Shown: one piece after another, positions 34,988-42,702 of the stretch
Layout of the letters: every line of letters begins with the position of its first letter
Numbering within the stretch: the stretch's first letter is position 1
Assembly: GCA_035528575.1 (NCBI GenBank)
Contig: DATKYK010000034.1
Coordinates: 1 to 64,000 of the forward strand
Direction of reading: 5' to 3'
Source of the DNA: Dehalococcoidia bacterium
GTDB lineage: Bacteria; Chloroflexota; Dehalococcoidia; E44-bin15
DNA: 64,000 bases
The notes under the pieces: model-generated
What the model was told of the DNA's origin: nothing
Database searches by the model: none
Seen by the model: only the letters and a program-made list of their open reading frames with translations
Program-made: the position numbers and the translations under genes

Positions 34988-35950
34988 ATGCCAGTGAAGG
35001 TGCTACTAACCGGTGCCTTGGGCAACATAGGCAGGAATACTACCAACAAGCTCATAGAGCAGGGGCATCAAGTGAGGTGCTTCGACCTTAAAACGAGGGC
35101 AAATGAAAAAGCTGCCCAGAGGATCGAGGACCAGATAGAGGTAGTATGGGGAGATGTGCGTAGCCCCGATGACCTGGCTGCCGCCGTTAAGGACCAGGAT
35201 GTCATTATGCATCTGGCGTTTATCATGCCTCCCACGAGCGAAGACCGTCCCCAGTGGGCGAGGGAGATTAACGTGGCTGGTACTGAAAATCTGCTCCAAG
35301 CCATGAAAACAGTGTTACCACCACCTAAGATTATCTTCTCTTCGACGTTTAGTGTCTTTGGCGATACCCAAAGCCAGCCACCACCGCGCACCGTCACCGA
35401 TCCGGTCAAACCAGTGGACAACTATACACGGCACAAGGTTGAATGCGAGAGATTGGTCCAGGAATCCGGGTTGGATTGGGCCATCTTCCGATTCGCTGTT
35501 GTGCCCCCAATGTCGTTGGGTGGGGTTGAAGAACTTCCGAAGATGTTCGATTTCCCTCTGGATATGCGAATTGAATTTGTCCATCCGCGTGACGCTGGGC
35601 TGGCTCTTGCCAATGCGGTGAACAGTAAAAAAGTATGGGGCAAGATATTACTTATCGGAGGTGGGCCTAGTAGCCAGCTTTACTATAGAGATTTTATGGG
35701 GCGGATGATGGATGCCATGGGTATCGGGATGCTTCCTGAAAGGGCCTTCGGTTCCAAAGCTGCTATGACTGACTGGTTAGATACCAGTGAAAGCCAGAGT
35801 TTGCTCAACTATCAGCAGCACACGTTTGAGGATTTCGTGCAGGAGATAGCCTCGCTATTGGGTTATAAGCGGTATCTGGTGCCACTTTTTCGCCCCCTGG
35901 TTCGCCGTTGGGTATTGCAGAAATCACCCTACTTTCGGGCTAAAAGGTAG
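34988..35950 (+). CDS. NAD-dependent epimerase/dehydratase (extended SDR), paralogue 2
   Basis: A 320-residue extended SDR with Rossmann motif LTGALGNIGRN at residues 6-16, FSSTFSVFGD and YTRHK as the catalytic YxxxK. It is paralogous to the protein at 22747. The start could be ATG 34988, very close to GGGAGGAG, or GTG 34994, which is better spaced. An upstream ATG at 34961 lacks a ribosome binding site. The C-terminal Arg/Leu-rich segment (LVPLFRPLVRRWVLQ) resembles a membrane-associating helix, also present in the paralogue. Confidence 0.8.
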   Translation: MPVKVLLTGALGNIGRNTTNKLIEQGHQVRCFDLKTRANEKAAQRIEDQIEVVWGDVRSPDDLAAAVKDQDVIMHLAFIMPPTSEDRPQWAREINVAGTENLLQAMKTVLPPPKIIFSSTFSVFGDTQSQPPPRTVTDPVKPVDNYTRHKVECERLVQESGLDWAIFRFAVVPPMSLGGVEELPKMFDFPLDMRIEFVHPRDAGLALANAVNSKKVWGKILLIGGGPSSQLYYRDFMGRMMDAMGIGMLPERAFGSKAAMTDWLDTSESQSLLNYQQHTFEDFVQEIASLLGYKRYLVPLFRPLVRRWVLQKSPYFRAKR

Positions 35951-35953
35951 GCG

Positions 35954-35985
35954 TACTTCACATTAACGTAAGATACTTCACATTA
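35954..35985 (+). repeat. Two copies of TACTTCACATTA, 20 bases apart
   Basis: TACTTCACATTA occurs at 35954-35965 and 35974-35985, between the epimerase stop and a terminator hairpin. Meaning unknown. Confidence 0.4.
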
Positions 35986-35996
35986 GTGTCAATAAG

Positions 35997-36038
35997 CCGG
36001 GTGCTGCGACGCGATAGCGGATACCCGACTCCTTTATT
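35997..36038. terminator. Possible terminator between convergent operons
   Basis: CGGGT (35998-36002) and ACCCG (36023-36027), with weaker inner pairing, then CCTTTATT on the plus strand. It lies between the converging epimerase and cooC genes. Confidence 0.4.
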
Positions 36039-36080
36039 AAGGATTAAGGGCATGCGTTCGCAGAGCTGATTAGAAAGAAT

Positions 36081-36878
36081 CTAGCTAAAGCGTTCCGCAA
36101 AAATGCGTTTTTCCACGATATTGCGAACGGCGGCAAGGCCTGGTGATGTGGTGAGCTCCATTAAGGGCTTGCCCAGCAGATCGTAGTGGGCGATATCTTC
36201 ATCCTGGGGGATATAACCAAAAACCTCCAGTCCCATATCCTGTGCGGCTTGTCTTAATAATTCCTCGTTACCCTGCACCCTATTAAATACCAGGCCCAGC
36301 CTCTCACACTGGATCACCCTCTCGCTCTGAGCCATCCCTTTTATCTGGGCTGCGGTCTGCAAGCCCCTGGATGTAGCATCACTAATTATAATCAGGGTAT
36401 CGACGTGGCCCATGACCTGCCTATTTATCTGTTCCAGGCCGGCCTCGCCATCGATGAGGATGGTGTCGAAGCTCTTGGAGAGGGTTTCTATCGCCCCACG
36501 CATAAGGTTGTTGACCGGACAGTAGCAGCCCAGCGTTTCGGTGCGTCCCATAGCCAGCAGGGCGAAGTTGTCCATCTCCTCGAGGGCCTCAAATACCATG
36601 TAGTCGAGCTTATCGACCAGTTGGCGACTTTCTTCCTGCTTGCCCTTCCTGGCAGTCCTGATTATCTCCTCACGGATTTGGCCCATGGTTCGTCTGACGG
36701 TTATGCCAAGGGCGAGGGGCAGGCCCATGGCCGGATCGGCGTCAATGAGCAGCAGCTTGCCTCTCTGGCCATTATCCAGTAGGACCTTGGTCATCATGGC
36801 AGTGAATGCGGTCTTACCTGTGCCTCCTTTGCCGCATACAGCGACAAGCCTGTTTTTTGGAGTGGTAGATTCAGCCAT
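36081..36878 (-). CDS. cooC: CooC-type P-loop ATPase (nickel insertion/maturation)
   Basis: A 265-residue MinD/SIMIBI-class ATPase. The deviant Walker A CGKGGTGKT lies at residues 15-23, and LLLIDADPAMG and TILIDGEAGLEQ are the switch regions. The motif GCYCPVNN has the Cys-x-Cys of CooC proteins, which bind metal at the dimer interface and help insert nickel into carbon monoxide dehydrogenase or acetyl-CoA synthase. The second ATG (36878) is preferred because AAGGAG is eight bases away. It follows an acetyl-CoA-synthase-like gene by 29 bases, so that protein is its likely client. No CODH catalytic subunit is in the window. Confidence 0.82.
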   Translation of the reverse strand: MAESTTPKNRLVAVCGKGGTGKTAFTAMMTKVLLDNGQRGKLLLIDADPAMGLPLALGITVRRTMGQIREEIIRTARKGKQEESRQLVDKLDYMVFEALEEMDNFALLAMGRTETLGCYCPVNNLMRGAIETLSKSFDTILIDGEAGLEQINRQVMGHVDTLIIISDATSRGLQTAAQIKGMAQSERVIQCERLGLVFNRVQGNEELLRQAAQDMGLEVFGYIPQDEDIAHYDLLGKPLMELTTSPGLAAVRNIVEKRIFAERFS

Positions 36879-36907
36879 GGGCATTTCTCCTTCTCAGATC
36901 AACAAGG

Positions 36908-37708
36908 CTATGAATTAGCAGCGGTCTTAGTTTTCTTTGTTTTTTTCTTGCGCACCTTAACTACCGTCCTGATTTCATCGCACACCGGTTTATATTCGCA
37001 GGAGCGGCAGTCCCAGCCGAGGGTGCACTCGATTTCATCCAGGTCGTAGCCTTTAGCCTTCCAGACATCCTTGGTGATGTTATGGGATATCTCCCGCACC
37101 TGCTCGTCGATGCTCTCCAGGGGCTTAAGGTCCTCCCTGCTCGAGGTAACGAAGATAATCTCCATTGCCTGTATCTTGGACACCTCTGACTTGAAGATGG
37201 CCATTAGCGCCCTTCCCAGGGTCTCGAAACAAAAGCCCTTCTCCGCCGCCTCATTACTCACCCTGCTCCACATGTGCTGAGGTATGCTTCTTATCATGTA
37301 GCCCTCTATCTGGTCGGCTATGTACTGGTTACGCGCCAGCTCTTCGTGCTCTTTTTCGCTGAGGCTCTCTCCACTAACCATGAGGACCTGGCCGAAGGGC
37401 AGGCTGCCCCCTGACGATTCCGGGATATCGGGGCCGATGAGTGTAATCCTGCCGTCTCTGAGCAGGGAGGTGTTATCGGTCCATAGCAGGAAGGCGGAGG
37501 AACCGCAATCCGGATTCCCCAGCTCGATGAAGGTGTCTCCCCTGAGTATTATTCCTGGGCTCGCCCCGGGGCCAACCCGCACCGGAAGCCCTTCAAGAAG
37601 CTCGCTGACCGAGAGAGGACAATCGATCTCTCTGACTTCGCCACCCTTCTGGCGCACCTCCGCCCTGTATTGAGTCAGCTTCTTAATGTATATGTCGAAG
37701 ATTGCCAT
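36908..37708 (-). CDS. Truncated acetyl-CoA synthase beta-subunit-like protein (CdhC/AcsB family)
   Basis: A 266-residue protein aligning by eye with the region of CdhC/AcsB before and around the A-cluster: FIELGNPDCGSSAF, then DGRITLIGPDIPE and FGQVLMVSGESL, then GFCFETLGRALMAIFKSEV. Real A-clusters have CTLC...C...C and a distal Cys-Gly-Cys that holds the two nickel ions. Here the cluster region reads CTLGWDCRSCEYKPVC (four Cys, different spacing), and the protein ends in a Lys-rich tail with no Cys-Gly-Cys. It therefore cannot be an ordinary acetyl-CoA synthase. It may hold a simpler Fe-S or metal site, matured by the neighbouring CooC. Start ATG 37708. Confidence 0.65.
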   Translation of the reverse strand: MAIFDIYIKKLTQYRAEVRQKGGEVREIDCPLSVSELLEGLPVRVGPGASPGIILRGDTFIELGNPDCGSSAFLLWTDNTSLLRDGRITLIGPDIPESSGGSLPFGQVLMVSGESLSEKEHEELARNQYIADQIEGYMIRSIPQHMWSRVSNEAAEKGFCFETLGRALMAIFKSEVSKIQAMEIIFVTSSREDLKPLESIDEQVREISHNITKDVWKAKGYDLDEIECTLGWDCRSCEYKPVCDEIRTVVKVRKKKTKKTKTAANS

Positions 37709-37877
37709 GATCTGTTTCCGCTTGGCAGGTCTGGATTCCTTGAGATGTTTAATAACCGTATCCGTAATTCTAAGCGAAGTGAAGAATCGGTACCATTCGC
37801 TGTCGCTCAGAGTAACAGAACAATGAAGGCTGCCAGTTCAATTGGGCTATGTGGTATGTTGACAGGGGGGAATCGGC

Positions 37878-38666
37878 TCAGGATTTCTTACTCAGTCGCT
37901 CCCTGGCGATGAGGGCTGCCCCTATCGCCCCGGCGATCTGGGGGTCTGAGGGCAGCTTTATCACGCTTACCTTTAGCTTCTCCTCAAGTGCCTTGGCCAG
38001 CCCTTCGTTCTTGGCGCATCCGCCGGTCAGCGCCAGGTCTTCGACGAGGCCCACCTTCCGCACCATGGAATTCAACCTGCCCGCCACCGCGTTGTTGACA
38101 CCGGCGGCTATATCGACCACTTCTGTACCCTCGTTGATCAGGGTTACAACCTCGGACTCAGAAAATACGCTGCACTGGCTGGTTATGATGGCCGGGCTCT
38201 CTGACTTGAGCGAAAGAGATGAGATTCCCTCCAACCCACATTCGAGCACGCGGGCCATCGCCTCGAAGAACCTGCCCGTACCCGCAGCGCACCTGTCATT
38301 CATAACGAACTCGAGGACATTGCCCTTATCATCTAAGGACATCACCTTGCAGTCCTGCCCACCGATGTCGACAACCGTTCTCACTGTGGGGCAGAGCCAG
38401 TGGGCGCCGCGGGCGTGGCACGTTATCTCCGAGATGTTTTCATTGGCGAAGGGAACCTTGAGACGGCCGTAGCCGGTTCCCACGATATATCCCAAGTCAT
38501 CCAGCGATGACAGACCAGCCTTCTTAAGCGCCTCATCCATGGCGGTACGCGCCGTAATCTCTGGCTTGGTAGTGGAGGGGATAATCACGTACGAGGTGAC
38601 TTCACCGTTCTTCATCACAACCGCCTTGCCGGTAGCAGAACCTACATCACAGCCTCCAACAATCAT
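37878..38666 (-). CDS. ATP-dependent activator of 2-hydroxyacyl-CoA dehydratase/benzoyl-CoA reductase type
   Basis: A 262-residue ASKHA-fold ATPase of the HgdC/BcrA-D/BadF family: GGCDVGSATGKAVVMKNG at the start, DIGGQDCKVM and NDRCAAGTGRFFE with the two Cys that bridge a [4Fe-4S] cluster between the two monomers, and GGCAKNEGL near the end. It hydrolyses ATP to push an electron onto the partner at very low potential. ATG 38666 (MIVGGCDVG) is chosen: AAAGGAGA precedes it. It lies 31 bases after the partner gene. Confidence 0.9.
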   Translation of the reverse strand: MIVGGCDVGSATGKAVVMKNGEVTSYVIIPSTTKPEITARTAMDEALKKAGLSSLDDLGYIVGTGYGRLKVPFANENISEITCHARGAHWLCPTVRTVVDIGGQDCKVMSLDDKGNVLEFVMNDRCAAGTGRFFEAMARVLECGLEGISSLSLKSESPAIITSQCSVFSESEVVTLINEGTEVVDIAAGVNNAVAGRLNSMVRKVGLVEDLALTGGCAKNEGLAKALEEKLKVSVIKLPSDPQIAGAIGAALIARERLSKKS

Positions 38667-38697
38667 ACTATCTCCTTTCTTGCTTTGTAATCTATAC

Positions 38698-40008
38698 CTA
38701 TTTCTGGCCCAGCCCCGTTGCGCTGAAGAACTTGGAAAACTTGTCCTTGACCTCGTCCACCGAGGTGTACCTCTTGTCAAAAATATCGACGCCGAGGTGC
38801 AGGTAAGGAACCCCTAGCTCACGGCACTTCTCCCTCATCATGCCGGTGTTGGCCGAGCCGTCCTTGTGGCCCATATGCGCTGGCCAGACGACGCAGTCGA
38901 TCTTGTAGTCTTTGACAATTCTCTCTATATCGCCGAGGAAGTGGTCAGCCACACCCCGCGCCTGCCGGATCATGGGATACTGGGTGAGGGATCGCTTGGA
39001 CAGGTCCCGGAACATGGTGTCCTCGTTCTTAGTGTCTATTGGCTCATACGGGGTATGGCCGAACATGTTCATGACGATGCTCACTCCCCACTCCGACTCC
39101 AACCACGGTTGTATGTCGAACTGCCACATCAGCGGCAGGATGTCAAACCACAGCATCCTGATCTTCTCCCCACCCGGCACACCGCTTACCCCTGCCTTTA
39201 CCCGTTTCTCTGCGTTGGCAATGAGTCTCTTGAACCATTCGGCGCCCCCGGGCTTGCCGGGATAGTAGAAGGTAGCCATGGCGAAGCATTGCGGCGGGCC
39301 GATGGTCCAGTCGTGGGGACATGGCACCACCCGCCTGAGTTCGTTGTATTCCTGCCACAGCGCGTACTCCTTGTTGGACTCCTCGCATACCTCCCGCAGC
39401 CGGTCGATATCCAGCTTGTATCCGGTGTGCTCGGTGACAAAGTCCACCATACGCCTGAGCTCCTCGGCATAGTACTCATAGCTTCGCTCATCCTCCCAGT
39501 AAGGGGGGTCAGCGCCGAACATCGGGACGTCATGCCACTTGCCGTGTTTAATCGCCTGGTGGACTATTGTGGTACCGTCGCAGGGGTGAAGCAGGGCGAT
39601 ACATGCAGTCGGCTTTGGACTCATATCGGCCTCTACATAGTACAGTGAAAGCCTGAGCACGGTACAGAAATCGCTGCCCAGCAGCCTCTCGGATCCATCG
39701 ATATCGTCGGTGATGTGTGGCGCTTCGATCCCGAGGAATGCAGTCTGGGGAAACATCCACCACGGGACACCCATGGCGGTAAATAGCTCCGCTGCATAGG
39801 CGAACCAGCTCGCGATGAATGGCTTGTCGTTTTCGGCACAATCCAGTACTTCGTCATACTTATCCAAAACCGCCTTTATTACGCCCTTATTGATCTCTGC
39901 TTCCTCGGATTCATCCAGCGAAAGCGCATCCAGGAGCATCTGCATATAGGCTTTATCATCTCTATATAGTTTAAGTGCTTTTTCAGGTTGTTTTCTCTTT
40001 GTAGTCAC
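38698..40008 (-). CDS. 2-hydroxyacyl-CoA dehydratase/benzoyl-CoA reductase-like subunit, larger
   Basis: A 436-residue member of the HgdB/BcrB superfamily. The C-terminal Rossmann-like half has CVVWPAHMGHKDGSANTGMM and REKCRELGVPYLHLGVDIFDKRYTS, the family pattern for the DxxD...R end. Where many members have a Cys in this HxxCK motif, this one has His (HMGHK), so its cluster ligation may differ. Start GTG 40008, three bases after the other subunit's stop and preceded by GGGGAGG. With the 40012 gene it should form a heterodimer that takes electrons from the activator. Substrate unknown; reductase, dehydratase and double-cubane-type protein are all open. Confidence 0.8.
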   Translation of the reverse strand: MTTKRKQPEKALKLYRDDKAYMQMLLDALSLDESEEAEINKGVIKAVLDKYDEVLDCAENDKPFIASWFAYAAELFTAMGVPWWMFPQTAFLGIEAPHITDDIDGSERLLGSDFCTVLRLSLYYVEADMSPKPTACIALLHPCDGTTIVHQAIKHGKWHDVPMFGADPPYWEDERSYEYYAEELRRMVDFVTEHTGYKLDIDRLREVCEESNKEYALWQEYNELRRVVPCPHDWTIGPPQCFAMATFYYPGKPGGAEWFKRLIANAEKRVKAGVSGVPGGEKIRMLWFDILPLMWQFDIQPWLESEWGVSIVMNMFGHTPYEPIDTKNEDTMFRDLSKRSLTQYPMIRQARGVADHFLGDIERIVKDYKIDCVVWPAHMGHKDGSANTGMMREKCRELGVPYLHLGVDIFDKRYTSVDEVKDKFSKFFSATGLGQK

Positions 40009-40011
40009 CGT

Positions 40012-41157
40012 TTACCTCCCCATGCTTTCCAGGAATGCCTGGGCCCTGGTTCTCAACTGGCCAGCGCCGGCCATGATATATTCCCTATCCAGCTTGAGGA
40101 AAGGAATACCCTCCTCTTTTAAATCCCCGCCGAGCATGAAATTCTCACCTGTCCACAGGTCGCAGAAGATCATCCGCTCGCCGATAACCCCGTCAACCTT
40201 GAATTCCTTGACCATGTCTATAACGAACTTGGACCTTTGCGGTTGAGTATCGAACATGCGCGGACAGGCGGGTTTATCCTGGATGTAGTAACGCGCCAGG
40301 GCAGCAAGCGGGTCATTGGACTTCTCATCGACCTCATTCCATATGATTCTGGTGCCGAAACACATCGAGTCGGTGACCACCAGACCTCCCTGCTCCTCGA
40401 TGACTTTAATGAACGCCGGATCATCGAGTATGCCAGCCACGATCATCAACCTCGCCCGATAATCCTTGATGCCTTCCGCGTCGCTCAGCTCTTGCAGCAG
40501 CTCCTTGAGCATCTGGTTAAACGGCTCCCTCGGCATGGCGGTGCTGGCCACGACAACGGCAAGTGCTTCCGCACCGGTTATCGGCGGGTTATCCTTTTTC
40601 CTGAGCTCATAGAGCTGCCTCAGCAGGCGCCGCGTCTGGTTGTGGAGCTTTATCGCCTTCCATAACTTTTCATCGCTGATGGTGATGCCTAGATGCTTTT
40701 CCAGAGCCTCCTTCAGTATTTTTAATTCGTCGCGGAACCACTGCACCTGCACATCGGTGGTCATCTTGGGGAGGCTCATCATTTTGGTGAACGGTGTGTC
40801 CACCTTGCGTATCCAGTTATCGTATATGCGCCGGACGTGGTCGCAGTTGTTGAGCCAGATGAGCCCCTCGAGGAAATCGTAGTCGCCCTGCAGCCCCATA
40901 TTGTAGCAGTGACGGCAGAAACTGCAGTTGATGCTGCTCAGATAAGCATCCGCCAGCTCCGTCCCCCTGCTGCCTGTGGCCCTCATGCGGAAGGGGACCA
41001 TACCTGCGGCGGTGATGATCTCCTCCGGCCCATAGGAGCAGAAGTGGCCCACCACCTTGCCGCCCTGCTCTATCCATTTCTTCAATTCAGGGTTAACGAT
41101 GGTCTCGGTTGCTTCCTGGAATTGCTGCAATACCTTCGATTTTACTGTGGTCTCCAA
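40012..41157 (-). CDS. 2-hydroxyacyl-CoA dehydratase/benzoyl-CoA reductase-like subunit, smaller
   Basis: A 381-residue HgdB/BcrC-type subunit. Typical N-terminal segment HFCSYGPEEIITAAGMVPFRM, then INCSFCRHCYN with closely spaced Cys for an Fe-S cluster, and a C-terminal GVIGERMIFCDLWTGEN plus EEGIPFLKLDREY. Start TTG 41157, because AAAGGGGGAAA sits upstream and no ATG is in frame there. First gene of a five-gene minus-strand operon (two subunits, activator, acetyl-CoA-synthase-like, CooC), driven by a promoter at 41287-41315. Confidence 0.85.
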   Translation of the reverse strand: METTVKSKVLQQFQEATETIVNPELKKWIEQGGKVVGHFCSYGPEEIITAAGMVPFRMRATGSRGTELADAYLSSINCSFCRHCYNMGLQGDYDFLEGLIWLNNCDHVRRIYDNWIRKVDTPFTKMMSLPKMTTDVQVQWFRDELKILKEALEKHLGITISDEKLWKAIKLHNQTRRLLRQLYELRKKDNPPITGAEALAVVVASTAMPREPFNQMLKELLQELSDAEGIKDYRARLMIVAGILDDPAFIKVIEEQGGLVVTDSMCFGTRIIWNEVDEKSNDPLAALARYYIQDKPACPRMFDTQPQRSKFVIDMVKEFKVDGVIGERMIFCDLWTGENFMLGGDLKEEGIPFLKLDREYIMAGAGQLRTRAQAFLESMGR

Positions 41158-41269
41158 TTCATTTCCCCCTTTCCAGGCACCTATTTTTTGGGATGCACTA
41201 CCTCTATAAAGAGACAGCTTTGTACTGCTCCCGGTAAATTATTTTTGAGGCGAATAATCTGGGTGGCGC

Positions 41270-41289
41270 AGTATACTACACTATATACT
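41270..41289. promoter_or_regulatory. Possible operator at the dehydratase-operon start site
   Basis: AGTATA (41270-41275) and TATACT (41284-41289) form an inverted repeat with an eight-base spacer, overlapping the -10 box and the expected start of transcription. Confidence 0.4.
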
Positions 41290-41315
41290 ATAAATCGAAT
41301 TTAACTGGGTGTCAA
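41287..41315 (-). promoter_or_regulatory. Promoter for the dehydratase/reductase-like operon
   Basis: On the minus strand TTGACA (41310-41315), 17 bases, TATAGT (41287-41292). It gives a leader of about 125 bases before the TTG start at 41157. The rest of the 41316-41615 gap shows only the ribosome binding site of the next gene on the other strand. Confidence 0.7.
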
Positions 41316-41615
41316 CGGTTCACCTGCTCCATAAAGGTTTAGCAGCGGCGCTTCGAGCGTGATTGAAGGCGGGGGCAGATCACTGCTACACGGTGATTGG
41401 GGGAGGGGGTATAGTTGATGGCTAATGCTCCTGGCAATGGCAGTAACAAATGGCTAGGGGTGACGGGTAAGTGATGTGCTGGTCACAGAGGCTTGCCCGC
41501 ACAATTTTTCTATCGTAAAATGGAACGTGCACAAAAAGGAGCACATTGTTAGTAGTTTAGCGTTCAGGCAAACAGGGTAAAGTTTGCTGGGCACCGTTGC
41601 AGAAGGAGGTTACTA

Positions 41616-42623
41616 ATGGAAACAGGCGATGTATACACCGAACTGGTTAAGAGGCTGAATTATACCGGGTCGGAAAGTCTGCTCCGGGTATTGCAGAAGC
41701 TTTTTACCCCTGATGAGGGTAGGCTGCTGCTCCAATTACCGGCTGAGCCATCTGACTTGGCCCGTAAATCGGGAACGGACGAGGAGACGGTGCAGCGGAA
41801 GCTCGAGGAGTTCATGGAGAGAGGACTGGTCATCCCCACCAGTAAGGGGTTTTGCTTCGCCCGAGATGTGACGCAGCTGCATGATTCCACGCTTTCTAGC
41901 GATGAGAAATGGATCGATACCGAGATTCTGGACCTGTGGAAGGAGCTTCAGGAAACTGAGTGGATTCAGCGAATGGCAAGCGGCCTCGGGGATTCGTATG
42001 TGCAGTTTATCAGGGTTCTTCCCGCCTGGAAGGCGATCGAGCGGAGCCCTGAAATCTCGGACGGCGAGCTTTTACCCGAGGAGAATATCAGGGAGCTAAT
42101 TAAAGGAGCAGACCACATCGCAGTGATTCCCTGTAGCTGCCGCAGGTCGATGAGGGGGTGTGATGCCCCGATTGATGTCTGCCTTCAATTCAACCGGGGA
42201 GCGGAATATGCCATCAATCGGGGTGCCGGAAACAGGATTTCCGCGGAGGAGGCCGTCGCTATCGCCGATCGAGCTGAGGATGTGGGCCTGATACACACCT
42301 GGCCCATGGCGGCATACGGTCGTCTGAATGAGATATGTAACTGTTGCCGCGATTGCTGTGCCATCTTCGCTATCGGCATCAAGCTGGGCAATATGGAGCA
42401 AATTCTGGAGAAGAGCCGTTTTCGTGCTGAAGTCGATCAGGAGCTTTGTAACGGCTGCCAGGACTGTGTGGAGCGGTGCTTTTTTGAGGCAATAGAAATG
42501 AAGAAGTCTTCCACATCCAGGAAGCTCAAGGCCACGATCGATTTGGCAAAGTGCTTCGGTTGCGGCCTGTGTGCTGTCGTCTGCGACCCTGGTGCTATTA
42601 TCATGAAGGTGGAGCAAGCATAG
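41616..42623 (+). CDS. Winged-helix plus multi-cluster ferredoxin protein
   Basis: A 335-residue protein. The N-terminal 85 residues look like a winged helix (LARKSGTDEETVQRKLEEFMERGLV). A middle domain has Cys-rich motifs IPCSCRRSMRGCDAPIDVC and ICNCCRDCC. The C-terminus is a two-cluster ferredoxin (CNGCQDCVERC and CFGCGLCAVVC). Similar proteins in anaerobes are annotated only as 4Fe-4S binding proteins. It is divergent from the dehydratase operon, so it may donate electrons to it, or sense redox state and regulate. ATG 41616 follows AAGGAGG. Function is inferred only. Confidence 0.7.
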   Translation: METGDVYTELVKRLNYTGSESLLRVLQKLFTPDEGRLLLQLPAEPSDLARKSGTDEETVQRKLEEFMERGLVIPTSKGFCFARDVTQLHDSTLSSDEKWIDTEILDLWKELQETEWIQRMASGLGDSYVQFIRVLPAWKAIERSPEISDGELLPEENIRELIKGADHIAVIPCSCRRSMRGCDAPIDVCLQFNRGAEYAINRGAGNRISAEEAVAIADRAEDVGLIHTWPMAAYGRLNEICNCCRDCCAIFAIGIKLGNMEQILEKSRFRAEVDQELCNGCQDCVERCFFEAIEMKKSSTSRKLKATIDLAKCFGCGLCAVVCDPGAIIMKVEQA

Positions 42624-42702
42624 AGAGCGTGGATATCCAGGAAAGATCGCTTACGCGCTGGCTAATTGGAATACACAGTGGTTAGGGGCGCCAAGAGCAC
42701 TA

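Noticed and set aside
22747-35950. Steroid degradation as the pathway, from epimerase/3-beta-HSD-like proteins, SCP2, DUF1295 and Cys-less thiolases
   Set aside because: Each family is broad, and no ring-cleaving or cholesterol-specific enzyme is present; the evidence does not single out steroids.
36081-37708. A complete carbon monoxide dehydrogenase/acetyl-CoA synthase locus
   Set aside because: No CODH subunit or corrinoid protein is encoded, and the synthase-like protein lacks the nickel-binding Cys-Gly-Cys.
38866-39648. 260-codon plus-strand frame opposite the dehydratase-like subunit
   Set aside because: Antisense to a convincing family member, with no start signal of its own.
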